A stretch of 64,000 bases of DNA from Hemerocallis citrina (GCA_017893485.1 JACEHZ010000207.1:248001-312000), one strand, 5' to 3'. Shown: positions 1-11,664, numbered from the stretch's first letter. Notes: generated by a model not told the origin, from the letters alone. A program made the numbers and translations.

Positions 1-127
1 ACCCAAGGTCAAAACACTTGGCCAGTCAAAGATACTTTTTATAAAGTGTACTACTTCTTACAAAAAAGGCGGTGGCCAGTCCGCGGGAGGCGAATACAAT
101 CAAAGGAGAGAAAAAAAGAAGATAAAA

Positions 128-2429
128 CTACACAACTTGATTTCCCGTCTCGGCATCGATCGGGTTCGCAGGAGGGTCGGCGGCAGGGTTGCCAACGGGC
201 CCTTCCTCGGCAGGAGTCTTCAGTGTCCCCTCAATCTCCATGTCATACTCGAAACCGGACAGGTCGACGGACGGGTAGAAGTGCCTCACATGGCTGAGGG
301 CCTTCGCGTAGCACTCATCCTGGGCCTTGATCACCATCCGCTGACCCGCATCCGTCAGCTCGGCCCTCTCCTTGGCAAATGCAGCCATCAACTCCTCCTT
401 CTCCTTGGCAAACTTCTTCTTCAAGGAGACCACCCTCTTCCCCCACTCGGCGTCCTGAGCCTCGAGCTCGAGCTTCATCTTCTGCTCCCTCTTATGCGAA
501 CCCTCGAGCTCGATCCGCATCTCCTTCATCTCCCGCTCGCTCTTGTCCGCCCGAACCCGCTCTTGCGACAGGGACGCTTCGTAAAGATTCTTTACATTAG
601 CTCCCTGCATACAAGCCTGCGGCCAACATAACACTGATAAGGGAAGAACTCCCGAAGCAAGATTAAACGAGAAAGATGAGGTCGACAAGCTTACCAGCAC
701 GGTGGCCTGCGCCAGGCGCGTAAAGGCCACCTCTACGGGCTCACTCTCCATTGCTTGGCGATCACGAGGGGTCGCCAACTTCTCCACCACCTCCATGGCC
801 TGGGCTTCCTCGGTCAGACAGTCGCCCATCCGAACCGACCAGTTCGGCGCCCACCGTTGCCGCAACATCTCCACCACCAGATCCTCCTCCTCAACCTCTA
901 CCAAGGGACCTTTCCCCTTGTCGAGATCGGATGCCCTCGCTGGACCCTTACCCCTCGAAGGGGCCGTCCCCTTGCTCGTCTCCGAGCGAGTCCACTTAGC
1001 CTTCGGCTCGAGCGGGACCTCGGAGACAACCAGGGGCGGCTCCCTCGGCCTCTTCACCGACTCCCCCTTCTTCTTCTCGGCGTTCTCCTTCTTCAGGGCG
1101 AGCCTCCTGGCTTTGATCGATGCCTCATCCATATCTGCGGAAAAAACCATTAAGAAGCAATAAGCAGGAAAGCACGAAAAGACCAAGAGAAAAGAAACAA
1201 CTACATACGCAGAACGGCTGGGCTCAGTCCGACGCTCGCCAGATGGGCCTCCGTCACCTTCGTCCAATCGATGCTAGGGGACAAACGGAGGCACTCGACA
1301 AACCCCCACTCCTCGGCCGACAGATCCCCCTGCCTCGGCGCAGGATAGCTCAGCTTGGAATAGTTCCATCTAGTCGGAATGTCCCAGGGCTCTGCACTCC
1401 GAATCACCAAATATTTCTTCTTCCAATCCTTAATAGAGTCCGGGTGGCTGTGTACAACCTTCCTCTTACTCCGGGGGGAGATATAGTAAATGCCCTCAGC
1501 CGCCGAACTGATCATCAACATCGCTCGGAACACGTTCAACCACAGGGGTACCTTCCGTGCCTCGCACATCAGTATGAAACAGGTTATCTGCTTCCAAGAG
1601 TTCAGCCCGTACTGCATCGGAGCCAAGGAGGCCCAGTTCAACACTTCCCGAACAAACGGGTGGACTGGCAGCCTCAGTCCAGAAATGAAGGTGTCCACTG
1701 GGAAGACGCAACACCAAGCAGATAAGGGATCGGTTGGGCGCAGAGTAGGACTCGGCAGCATCAATTCGTAGCCAGGACCTATGTGGTACGCCAGCTGCAA
1801 AACCTCCAAGTCCCCGCCCTCCAAGACGGTCAGAATCGCGTCCATCGTCCCCCTCTTCCGACTCGGCGAGGAAGCCTGCACGCCGAAGAGCTCCTTGTCA
1901 GATAGGTCGTCAGGATACTGACGGAAAGGCTTCGGCTGCACGGGCAAACCTGTCCACAAATTACGATATACGGGCGCCTGGCTCGAACCGCCAGTCCCTA
2001 ATCCTGCCTTCCTCGAAGCCTTCTTCTTCTTCGTCTTGGTTCGCTCCGGCGAGGGGGTGAATAAGGGCCCCAGGACGGTCGGCATGGAACTCGGACCCGC
2101 ACCCTGAACTGTGGATCTCTTTACAATGCCACCCTCGCCTCCCTCTTCCTCGAAAGTCAACTCCAAAATGCGGACGCCGCCCGAGCCATCATTCGTCTCC
2201 CCCGACTCACTACTCTCCACCACAAAGGGACGTCGGGAGCGTAACGGCCTCACACCATGTACCTCCTCCTCCTCACCTACGGGTTCCTCCCACGAAACCG
2301 AATCGGAAGACTCCTCGACGTATACTGACTCCCCCTCAAGTACGGGCTCCTCCCACGAAGTCGAGTCGGAAACAGGTTTCACTTCCCCCTAGATGTCGAC
2401 GCTGACGAGCCGGACTGAGCCCTATCCAT
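128..2429 (-). CDS. Antisense ORF of Tat element (PF04195-type protein), two introns
   Basis: Reading leftward, an open frame from 2382 continues through two clean introns: donor GTATGT at 1208 with acceptor CAG at 1135, and donor GTAAGC at 694 with acceptor CAG at 617. Exons 2382-1209, 1134-695 and 616-128 total 2103 nt, a multiple of three, with no internal stop, giving about 700 residues. Residues about 200-330 hold the PF04195 core with motifs LMLPSPTLRPTDPLSAWC and FVREVLNWASLAPMQYGLN. A basic linker follows, then a charged coiled coil near the C-terminus. The nearest upstream ATG is at 2429, but a GGGGG run near 2389 puts it out of frame, so the start is either damaged or further in. 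Function of the family is unknown; it is a retrotransposon passenger gene, not a host gene. Confidence 0.75.
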
Positions 2430-3494
2430 CTGTGCCTAAAACTAAACAAACTTACCAACTCACCTGGGGTCACTTCGGAAGGGCGAGTCTAGTACAACAA
2501 GTTGCAGGGATGAGCGCTAAAGTGTTGGGAAATTTTTGAACGAAAAATGGCGGCAAGAAAGGAGTGGGCTAGAAGGGGAGAGGGGGGAGTATTTATAAAG
2601 GACGAAAGCGACTCCTCGATTCCCGCAAGAACTGTTCACCTATTTGACGTGCAACTGCCGCCTGGGAAATCGCGCCACGACCTCAAAACGTGCGCTGCTG
2701 ACGTCATCCAACGCCAGGCTGGCAGCCAGACGAGGGGGTCAGTTCGGAGGGGGCATTCGGCAAAGAGAACGTTTTTACTTAAAGGTTTAAGGCACTGCCC
2801 TTAGACAGACGCCCCGGGCTCCAGGACTCGGCCGATTCCCCTTTCACCCGCGAGCAGTTCGGGGCTTACAGCCTCGACGGCCGAAACCCCGAACTGTTCG
2901 AGGGTGAGACAGAAACCGCCGTCACCTGGGGCCCTATTTGAAGACAGAATGGCCGACCTCCAATCGGAGACGACCCACCTATCCGGGGCACTCCGGCCCC
3001 AATCGGGGTCGTCTGTCCCGAAAAAGGATCCAGACGGCAGAAGCATCACCAATCCGAGGCTACTCATCTATTGGTCCGAATTTCGGTCGTTACCCCTCTC
3101 GCCCCAATCCCCCCTGGATCTGGCGGCTGTATCAGAGCGATCAGATCCGAGAGAAGATCGGGGCGGCAGAGAAACCACCTCTCCAACACAACCAAGGGAA
3201 AAATTCTTCAAAAGACAGACGTCCGCCATAGCAGACACCTTGGAGGACCAGTAGACCACTCTTACTATGATCCAACCCGCTGCGGAGAGGGGTACTTATA
3301 GCCTCCCACATAAACCAGCTTTTATGACGTGGGGAAAACCAAACGACAGAAGACCATGCGCCATACATTTATTAGGCAGCGCCATTAAGGCCCCTGGGAA
3401 ATTGGTACATCGCACAGATCCCGGGGTGCCTTCAATACTCCGCAAAAGACGGCAGGCTACCTTGCCCAACATTCCTAAGGCACAACGGTTCGTC
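2430..3494. other. Tat 3' region, non-coding GC-rich stretch
   Basis: GC-rich sequence between the antisense gene and the tandem array. A possible 5' UTR intron of the antisense gene is visible on the minus strand (donor GTGAGT or GTAAGT near 2455-2465, acceptor TTTTAG near 2438). Open frames up to about 115 codons look like chance in GC-rich DNA, with no recognisable protein. Confidence 0.5.
2590..2597 (-). promoter_or_regulatory. TATA box for the antisense gene
   Basis: TATAAATA on the minus strand, about 160-200 bp upstream of the antisense gene's start region. It is separate from the LTR promoter, so the antisense gene may have its own Pol II promoter. Inferred from position and match only. 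Confidence 0.45.
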
Positions 3495-4560
3495 CCCCAC
3501 CCTTGGTTGGCCCATAAGTCCCTCGCCTGCTCGAGGTCGGGTCTAGCACCAGGGTAGTCTTCTCAGGAAGGCTTCACGGCTCGCCGGCCCGCCATCGCCC
3601 TTGCCGACCCGTGATCCCTCGCCAAGCTCGAGGTCAGATCTGGCACCAGGGTAGTCTTCTCAGGAAGGCTCAACGGCTCACCACCCCCCTTGTTGACCCA
3701 TAAGTCCCTCGCCTGCTCGAGGTCGGGTCTAACACCAGGGTAGTATTCTCAGGAAGGCTCCACGGCTCGCCATCGCCCTTACCGACCCCTAATCCCTCGC
3801 CAAGCTCGAGGTCGGGTCTGGCACCAGGGTAGTCTTCTCAGGAAGGCTCAACGGCTCGCCACCCCCCTTGTTGACCCATAAGTCCCTCGCCTGCTCGAGG
3901 TCGGGTCTAACACCAGGGTAGTCTTCTCAGGAAGGCTCCACGGCTCGCCATCGCCCTTACCGACCCGTAATCCCTCGCCAAGCTCGAGGTCAGGTCTGGC
4001 ACCAGGGTAGTCTTCTCAGGAAGGCTCAACGGCTCGCCTCCCCCCTTGTTGACCCATAAGTCCCTCGCCTGCTCGAGGTCGGGTCTAACACCAGGGTAGT
4101 CTTCTCAGGAAGGCTCCACGGCTTGCCATCGCCCTTACCGACCCGTAATCCCTCGCCAAGCTCGAGGTCAGGTCTGGCACCAGGGTAGTCTTCTCAGGAA
4201 GGCTCAACGGCTCGCCACCCCCTTGTTGGCCCATAAGTCCCTCGCCTGCTCAAGGTCGGGTCTAGCACCAGGGTAGTCTTCTCAGGAAGGCTCCACGGCT
4301 CGCCATCGCCCTTGCCGACCCGTAATCCCTCGCCAAGCTCGAGGTCAGGTCTGGCACCAGGGTAGTCTTCTCAGGAAGGCTCAACGGCTCGCCACCCCCC
4401 TTGTTGGCCCATAAGTCCCTCGCCTGCTCGAGGTCGGGTCCAGCACCAGGGTAGTCTTCTCAGGAAGGCTCCACGACTCGCCTTCAACCGTGTCGACCTA
4501 GAATCCCTCGCCCTACCGAGGCTAGGTCTGGCACCTAGGCAATCTTCCCAGGAAGCCTCA
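3495..4560. repeat. 89-bp tandem array with 178-bp two-monomer period
   Basis: The anchor AGGGTAGTCTTCTCAGGAAG recurs at 3551, 3648, 3737, 3826, 3915, 4004, 4093, 4182, 4270, 4359 and 4448, with a decayed copy at 4537. Spacing is 89 bp (one 97, one 88). Two monomer types alternate: one with GCTCGAGGTCAGGTCTGGCACC upstream of the anchor, the other with the TGCTCGAGGTCGGGTCTAACA form. The true repeat is therefore a 178-bp dimer, as in satellite higher-order arrays. Confidence 0.95.
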
Positions 4561-4663
4561 GGGCAGCCCCCTCATGAGGGCCCAGCGATTCGCCATCCCA
4601 TTTCCACGACCATGAACACTCCTCCCCGGCTAGCTCCCGCCCCCCCGCAGGAGTGGGGGGCTT

Positions 4664-5460
4664 GTGTGGTAGGGTAAAAATGGCTTGAAGGCCCAACCAG
4701 GGCCCAATACAACTCTCACTCAAGAAAGGTAAAAATAGCAATTTAGTCCGGCTTCGAACCATTACAGGGTCGGCGCCGAACCTCAAGTGCACCCCCACAG
4801 AACCGGCCTCCTCGTATCCGGCGAGCCTCAGTGGTCCTCGGTCTCCGATCCGTGACAGCCCCACGGGCCGTCCCCCCCTCTCTGGCGAAGCGGGGGGATG
4901 ACCTGGCACCGCCTAGGCCCTCCGATTCTCCCAGAAGCACAGAAGACCCACGATCAGCCATGTCAGCTCCAAATACCACCCAGGGTTTTGCCACGTCAGC
5001 CCTATACCGCTCCTGGTATGGCTACGTCTGCCCTAAACCCCCTGGGCCCTCTGCCACGTCAGGCTCATGGGCTTTCGGGTCCAGACCCGGCCCCCAAGCG
5101 GATCCAAACCCGGTTGGGATTCTCTATAAATACTAGACCCTCACCCACCTTTTCAGGTAATCAATCTTTTTCCACTTAAATTCACCTAGTTATTGCTACT
5201 CTCTCACAGAGACTGACTAGATCGTCGGAGGGTCCGCCACCGGGACAAACCCCGGTGTTTCAGGACCGTCTGCAGGTACACAAGACCTCGGATCCGAATC
5301 CTCTGATCCGAGCCCAGATCTCCGAATCACCCCGAGGTCGCCACAGGTTCCGCCCGGTCAGCCAAGGGTCGTCAGACGAGCAGCATTCTCCTTCAAATAC
5401 AAATTGAGTCCGAACTCACACCTGGTGCATCCACACATCTCCCAGAAATAAACCGCATCA
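4664..5460 (+). repeat. 3' LTR of the Tat element
   Basis: About 797 bp, starting TGTGTGGTAGGG immediately after the purine-rich GGAGTGGGGGGCT and ending AAACCGCATCA, with TG..CA ends. TATAAATA lies at 5125-5132 and AATAAA at 5448-5453, so U3, R and U5 are recognisable. The polypurine context matches that of the gag-only element at 41900-41916. The flank ATGAG at 5461 matches the uninterrupted Tekay LTR at 17394; the left copy of the duplication is outside the window. Confidence 0.75.
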
Positions 5461-6001
5461 ATGAGTAGTATAGAAATTTTGATGCGCTAAAGTAGAACAA
5501 ATATATATTTGGATGTAGTATAGTAAATCATGTTACGACTGGTACATTAATTAACATCTTGTTAGTTGATAAAGAGAAAAAGAAATAATTGGTGAAAATG
5601 TCATAAACTAGTACACATGAATAAAAAGATGTGTGATTATTGAATACTTGTTGAGATTACATATGATAAACAAATGAACTTTTGTAAAAAAATAAATTTT
5701 GATATGCATAACTTCTTTTGTTGGAAATTGCTAGTTGTTTAAAATAAAGAAACTTATTGCTTATTCATAAAAGGGAAGAGATAAATTGTGTAATTTAGAT
5801 GTTTGTATAAAAATATGTTTTTTTTTTAAATTATGAGTTACCGTGAAGAAATAAACTCAATATAGATGAACAAACTACAGTTTAATGAAAGATTGAATCA
5901 AGAGAAAAAAAATCGAGTTTTGTGAAGGAAATAGAATAACAGAAAGATTGAACAAAACAAATGGGCATATTTTCTGTATCAGTAAATGCATATGGATTTC
6001 T

Positions 6002-6070
6002 TGGTTAGCAGAGGCTCTTTAGAACCATCACTGTAGCGTGCCTCTATCCCGGGTTACGAGTTCGAAACTC
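6002..6070 (+). other. tRNA-like module 1 inside the LTR (A and B box)
   Basis: TGGTTAGCAGAGG at 6002-6014 resembles a Pol III A box and GAGTTCGAAACTC at 6058-6070 a B box / T-arm (stem GAG-CTC, loop TTCGAAA), with tRNA-like spacing. The same module is in the 3' LTR (17926-17994), where the T-arm stem extends to CGAG-CTCG. No complete acceptor stem is visible, so I do not call a functional tRNA. Confidence 0.5.
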
Positions 6071-6174
6071 AGAAAACCCTTTTTATTTTTTTCTTTGTTT
6101 TAAATCCTACCGCAGAGAATTGGTATTAGGGGTTTCGAGTGCTCATTTGAAGCACTGAGTCCATGTGGACTTAC

Positions 6175-6237
6175 TGGCTAGTGGGTGGGAGTCTTGGGGC
6201 GTCAATGTAGTTAGTGCACGGCCTGGGTTCGAAACCC
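6175..6237 (+). other. tRNA-like module 2 inside the LTR (A and B box)
   Basis: TGGCTAGTGGGTGG at 6175-6188 (A-box-like) and GGGTTCGAAACCC at 6225-6237 (B-box-like T-arm with a GGG-CCC stem). Repeated in the 3' LTR at 18100-18162. The antisense Tekay-like solo LTR carries both modules too (39062-39121 and 39227-39285, minus strand). Confidence 0.5.
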
Positions 6238-6910
6238 ATGGGTTGCATCCTTCTTTTTCTTTGATTATTTTTGGGGAAATTTCGGTGGGCTTTAAATGGA
6301 AAGATTTGCAGAAAAGAATAATGAATTTTTCCTATAAATGAAATAGAGTGTTAAAAAAGAGTTGCAATTGTTTTAGTAAGATTTGAGATACAAATTAAGA
6401 AAAATGGATATTTGAGATAGGAAGTAAAATTTTAACTTAGGTAAAGAGTGTAAAATTCACTTTTTTGAAGAAGAAGAAGATAAAAATGTGTTTGTGTGAA
6501 ATGAATTCTTTTGGAAAGATTGTACTCTTATTTGGATTAAGAATTTCTTTGTCGTAATTGAGATGCATTGTATGAGCTTGAATTTAATCATAAAATTTCA
6601 TGTGATGAAGTTGTAAGAAGTGTTTTTACTTATAAAGTATATGGATAAATAACTAGATCATGAATAGTGACGAGACTGTTTATTTTGTGAATAAGTCGAA
6701 AGATGAAAATGTCTAGGTTTAAGATATGTTTATTAAAGGGTATGTGTACCCATGATTCTTGTACATGAGAAATTGTGAATTTAGAGTTAGTAAGACCCCG
6801 GGTACCGGCACTATTGAAATAAAAGATTTTGAGATGTGATTTTGAGATATGGCTATGGAAATGTTGATTAAGTCTGGTAAGAGGTAAAACTAATTCTAGG
6901 CTTTGAAATT

Positions 6911-9900
6911 TGTAACCCCTGTTCCCGTTAATATTTATTTTTTTTCAAGTATTTTTCCGTATTTTAAATTTTTAGTTTCTTGTATCTATTCTCTCTTAAT
7001 TGATTATTTTATTCAAACTATTTTATGAAGCCCAAGGTACAATGAGTAATGCTTCAGCCACTACCAATTTCACTACCATTCTCTTCACTACCTTAGGTGG
7101 TATACTCCTATTGGAGAGTTCTCCCACCTACTCTATCTTCCTCTACCTATTGGAGTGTGCCACCTAAGGTAGTGAAGAGAAATGTAGTGAAATTGGTAGT
7201 GGCTGTAGCATTACTCAGGTACAATTATTCAATTGTTTGACTATTTACTACAAGCCCACTTGTTTAACCATATATTTTTAAAACCCAATCCCATAATTGA
7301 TTTATTAAATGATTTGAAGCCCAAGTCCAATTGTTTAATTTAAGCCCAATCCTATAACTAATTTATTATATTATTTTAGCCCATAAACCAAACCCAAACC
7401 CAAACCCAAACCCAGTACTCATATATATTGTATAGACTCCCTCCTATATGATTTTATTCAGATTCCCACATCTCTAATCCACCCGTACACAACCCCTCAC
7501 ATTCCCTACTCTTCACATTCAGTAACCCCATAACCCCCCCCTATCTCACATAACTCCCCATTATTATATACCCTATTTAATGTATTTATTACATTCTATT
7601 TTATAAAATCCCCCTGTTTCACTCTCCCTCTCTCCCGTATCATCTTTCTCCCGCTCTCTATCCATCCTCTGGTTCCCAAACAGAAACCCACTCGACCCCC
7701 TTCGAGCTCAACCCTCCGCTCGCCTTCACCATCGAGCGCCTCATTCCTCTCGCCCCGCTCGACCCCTTCTCCGCTCGCCTGACCACTCCACCACCATAGT
7801 CGAGCCTCCGAGAGAACCCATTGTCGCTCTCCATTTTTCGCTCGAGCTTTCCCTTCACCCCAGCCTCCGAACGCCGCCTCCTGCGTCGCCAGCCAGAGTG
7901 AGCCCCTTCGCCACTTCTCCTCGTCGCGCTCGACAACCCATCAAGCCGCCTCTTCACCTCCCATCATCTCCCTCGCCATCTCCACTGCCATCACCGGTCG
8001 CTCCTCGCCAACTCCCTCACCACCATTCCGTTATTGCCGACGAGACGCCTCGCCTTCGACTACCCCAAGCTCCTACCATTCCGTCGAACACCTCGTCAAC
8101 CCTCCATCGTCTTCACCTCCCCAGAGCTCCGCAACCCATCGAAGTGCCGCCCACTCTTCCGCCACCTTAGCGAGCCCCCGTCGACCTCCCTATCGTCGCC
8201 GCTTCGCCGCCAGCATCGCGACCTCCAGTCATGCCGCCCATGCCCTGCCATCCGCCGTCATCATCCCCGTCATCGTCTTTCTATTTCCAACCAAAAACAG
8301 AGCATTCGCTCGTGCTCGCCATCGCTCTCGCTGTTGCGTCGCTTCCCGACCACAGCGTCGTCGTCCCACCTCGACATAGTCGCCTTCGCCCCGCCGCAGT
8401 GCTACGCCATCGCCGCCAGTGCCAGCTCTCCTGCCAGTCTCTCCCGCGCTCGCTCTCTCTTTCTCAGTCGAATTGAGGAAGAAGGAGTATTGTGATTGGT
8501 CACTCTTGGCGTTTGGTGTTTTGGCACAAGGATCCTTTTTTTCTGCTGTTCGGTGTTAGGTGAGGTGTGGGCTTGCCTTGATGTTGTGCTGTTGCTGTTT
8601 GGTGTTTGTGTGGAGATCCGATCGTGTTCGGTGTTTGTAAAGTGGATCTGGGTTGGTGTGTTGCTGACTTGTTGTTGTGGAGAAGTGGAGTTTGTTGTTT
8701 TGCTATGTTGGCTTTTGTTCTGTTGATGTCTCTTTGTGCGCGTGTCTCCGTGCACGTTTCTTGCACGTGCTTCGCTGTCCAGAATTCTGATCCCATTATT
8801 CTGGTATTCGATATCATCGTCTTCGGTTATCAGGCAAGTATCCTCTTGTACAATCTATTTGTTCTCGTACAAGCTTTCTTTGCAGAATACCACAAGTATA
8901 TATATTCTTTGACTCTAATTCGTATTCTTCGGTCGAATTGAAATCTGTTGCTAAACATAATCCATCGGTCCCGTATTTGCATATTATCGTGAATACTTTG
9001 TTGCCACATGCATTACATGAACACGATTGATACACACATATGTACTCTTAGGATTATACCTGATTATGTGCATGATTGTTTTACCCGTGATAGTAGTTAA
9101 ATATGATATCTTGTTCTTGTTGATTAAAATTAATAAAAGTAGCAAGCCAGGGTTTAAGGGAAAGACCATAGTAGTGGACAACATAGATAAGTGTACTCGG
9201 AAGGGGGCCCGTGTTTTCCATGATTACAAGTTATATGGAACTAAGTGCCACGTCAGGGGTTGACGGGGGCCACCTCTAGAATCCATTACATAATTACAAG
9301 TTTACATATTTCACGCTACAAGTTTACACTCTACATGTTCCACGTTACAAGTTTGCACGTATCTCGAACAAGATACAATTGACATCTTTTTCCCGAGTAC
9401 GTGACCTATAGAATATACCACTAGGCTTAAACGTAACTGATTGTATGTAGCAACCATGTAGTAAAAGGATGGATGCATGAAGTGCTACCTAGATAGAATT
9501 AATAAAAGACATAAGATTAACACGTACACTTGTATGATCCAATTACATGTACATGTTCATGTTAACTTGTTTACTAGTTTACTTGTTTACTCGTTTACAT
9601 GCCATGATGTCTTGTTCATGATCCTATTTACATGTTGCATTTCTCCTATTACATGATTCTTGGTTCCATGCTCTTTTCCTGTTTTTGTTTCATTTGTACT
9701 TGTCCCGTTAGCTTGTACCACTTGCAACCTGTGACTTGCATTAACAGGCGTCTTCTTGTTTCTTCTTTTTGTATTAATGTACTTGCAGGCCCGGATGGAG
9801 AGTTACCAGAAGGTGTTGCTGATCAAGTGTTTTAGTCTTATTTATTTTCATGTTACTTTAGTTCATGTTTATTCATGTACTCTTTATTGTAATCCAGGCA

Positions 9901-10107
9901 TGTTTGACCCGTAACTACTTTGTATTTCCAGCTGTTGGTCATGTCATGTACTTTTGTTATCCTATTGTGATTTTACATGCCTGCGTAGTTTTGTTTGTTA
10001 TCTTGTTGTTGAGTTACCTATACAGCTTATGAATGGTGTATTTGCATCATTCGCTGGGCCTCAGTCACGTGCTCGTATTCCCGTATTTTGGGAAGCAGGG
10101 CGTGACA
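6911..10107. mobile_element. Solo LTR (3.2 kb) in the chromovirus 5' LTR
   Basis: Begins TGTAACCCCTG and ends CAGGGCGTGACA (imperfect inverted ends), flanked by the 5-bp duplication AAATT at 6906-6910 and 10108-10112. The empty site is present in the 3' LTR near 18847. There is no second LTR and no coding domain, hence a solo LTR from recombination. It contains an (AAACCC)n run near 7386-7415 and a GC- and C-rich segment 7620-8480 whose Pro/Ser/Arg-rich open frames show no known domain. Confidence 0.9.
7044..7216. mobile_element. Mutator-type MITE (173 bp)
   Basis: Terminal inverted repeats of about 60 bp beginning GAGTAATGCTTCAGCCACTA and ending with its complement TAGTGGCTGTAGCATTACTC, flanked by the perfect 9-bp duplication AGGTACAAT (7035-7043 and 7217-7225). 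A 9-bp duplication is the Mutator superfamily signature. Confidence 0.92.
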
Positions 10108-10996
10108 AAATTTATTCATGTCTTGAACTAAATAATTAGGCACATAAGTGAAGATGTAGTAAACTTGGGCAAACGTAAGTGAGTGCTTCTATATAGTCGG
10201 CGGTGGATCTCCGTGGCTATAGACCCAGTCGGTAGACTGTGGTTGCTCTGTGGGAGACGAGTTTTTATTTTTAAAATTCGAGACTTAGCGTAGTCAAGCG
10301 GATAGTTTGCCGTCTCCAATGTATATACGTATACCGGGGTTAGGGGGCACTTGCGGGATGATTCGCACGATGAGGGATCCATTATAATAGCCAGTGAGGC
10401 TGAGATCCTTAGTCGTGGAATGATTTAAACCTTGCTTTGTTACTGGATAGTTTCATGGCGAGGGATCGAACCCTTTATTGTGGAGTACGTAGGTGCTTTC
10501 CCTCAGACCTATGTAGTATGGGATGCATAGAATCCGAACAAGTGTGCATTAGTGTCATCGTAGTATAAAATGTGTGCATTAGGCATTAAGGCATCGCATA
10601 CACTTACATGTTTAGCGTAGTCACAATTTCACACCTTATTGTTCATTCAACTTTTGTGATTTTGTTAAAGTAATGAGATCGTTATATGTACGTCATAGAG
10701 AGGATAGCCGAGTATAACATTTTCGTCAGCTGTAAGTGACTGACGTACACACAGCTTGATATACAGGTAATGGACTTTACCATGAAGATGTTATGATGCA
10801 GTGATGATTTACATTGTTAAAATTGTATAAGTTTTATTTTATTTCATTGTTGTACTTTTCCGCTGTGTAAACAAGTGTATTGAACTTTGATGTATTATTG
10901 AAAAAGTTTTAATTTCCTTATAAAATTGTACGAAGTGAAGTAAAGAACCTGTGAAATCTCGAATTCGGTCTTATTTGGAATTCGGGGCATTACAGA

Positions 10997-11008
10997 TGGT
11001 ATCAGAGC
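10997..11008 (+). other. Primer binding site (initiator Met-tRNA)
   Basis: TGGTATCAGAGC two bases after the 5' LTR end; the standard plant LTR-retrotransposon PBS for the 3' end of Met-tRNAi. Confidence 0.92.
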
Positions 11009-11148
11009 AAGCTTCACAAGTAGTACAAATTTATAAGGAACGATACCCTAGAGTGGACACTAGCGTGTGAGTTTCAACTTAAAAAGATTTAAACTTATGT
11101 TTGCGTTGCTTTATGAGATGACATTTTTCTCCTCCTTTTTCCTATAAG

Positions 11149-11664
11149 ATGGCCAATCAGCATGATCCCCAGAATGAGGCGCCTTGGTTTGTCCACTTCG
11201 AGGATGAAGAGGAAGAACCAATGGAAGAAGAAGAAGAGGACCCAGAAGAACCAGAGGTGGAGGAAGAAGAAGAACCATTTGAGACAGAAGAAGATTTTCC
11301 CGAGTCCAGGGAAATCACTCCACCTCCGCCTGATCTTCCCAAAGACTCCCCAGATGAAGAACGCGTCCCAAATAATGCAAATGACATTGTTACTTCTCTT
11401 CGACGGGAATTGGACGCTCAAAAGTGGAGAGTTAACCACTTGAAGTTACAATGGGCATAGGACAAGGAGCACATCCGGGAGCTGAGCTTTCAAGTGTGCG
11501 AGCTTGAGAAGGTCCAACTTGTGAATGATCAACATTTCGCCAAGTTGGACCACATCACTCGCTCGGACAAGGAAGAGCAACAGCAGAGCTTCGAAGACAT
11601 GAGGAAGGAAAGTCAAGAACTACGGGAAGAGCTCAGAGAAGCCAAGAGAAACCGTAGAATCTAG
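11149..11664 (+). pseudogene. Leader ORF before gag: acidic, coiled-coil protein
   Basis: A 171-codon frame interrupted by a single TAG at 11458-11460 (likely from CAG). Residues about 15-60 are almost entirely Glu/Asp/Pro; the second half is heptad-like and rich in Leu, Glu, Gln and Arg (LRRELDAQKW through ELREELREAKRNRR), predicting a coiled coil. It ends 132 bp before the gag start and is followed by an AT-rich, AATAAA-containing stretch that looks like a UTR. I do not recognise it as a standard chromovirus domain; it may be an extra ORF or a detached gag N-terminus. Confidence 0.6.

Larger units (their letters stand above)
1..5460 (+). mobile_element. Tat-lineage Ty3/gypsy retrotransposon, 3' end only
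   Basis: The 3' part of a long LTR retrotransposon read on the plus strand: an antisense gene, a tandem-repeat 3' region, a polypurine tract at about 4650-4663 and the 3' LTR. Gag-pol and the 5' LTR lie left of the window. Placement in the Tat lineage rests on known anatomy (an antisense gene with the PF04195 gypsy-type transposase domain between pol and the 3' LTR, and a hypervariable tandem-repeat 3' region). The sequence right of 5460 continues a Tekay LTR in its middle (compare 17394 onward), so this element landed inside that LTR. Confidence 0.8.
5461..10994 (+). repeat. 5' LTR of the chromovirus (truncated left, interrupted)
   Basis: 5461-6910 plus 10108-10994 match 17394-19731 of the 3' LTR almost base for base. 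The only large difference is the solo LTR at 6911-10107. Removing that insert and one target duplication leaves about 2332 bp, against 2338 bp in the 3' LTR copy. It ends GGGGCATTACA just before the PBS. Confidence 0.9.

Noticed and set aside
1..127. Extra gene at the left edge
   Set aside because: Lies downstream of the antisense gene's stop; only a short chance frame (46-297) overlaps it.
2571..2589. Polypurine tract AGAAGGGGAGAGGGGGGAG as the 3' LTR boundary
   Set aside because: Next bases do not start with TG; the tract at 4650-4663 followed by TGTGTGG fits better and matches the related element's PPT.
6002..6237. Genuine tRNA genes
   Set aside because: A and B boxes are present but no complete acceptor or anticodon stems can be drawn.
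7386..7415. Telomere-type repeat
   Set aside because: Unit is AAACCC, not the plant telomere CCCTAAA; only about four copies inside an LTR.
7658..8495. Several open frames of 80-153 codons on both strands in a GC-rich block
   Set aside because: Pro/Ser/Arg-rich, overlapping on both strands, no domain, and inside a solo LTR.
8496..8941. Hydrophobic Cys/Leu/Val-rich open frames that look like membrane proteins
   Set aside because: TG-rich LTR sequence translates to hydrophobic residues; no start context or homologue recognised.
11157..11387. Ser-rich minus-strand frame opposite the acidic ORF
   Set aside because: Glu codons GAA/GAG read as Ser/Phe in antisense; a shadow of the leader ORF.
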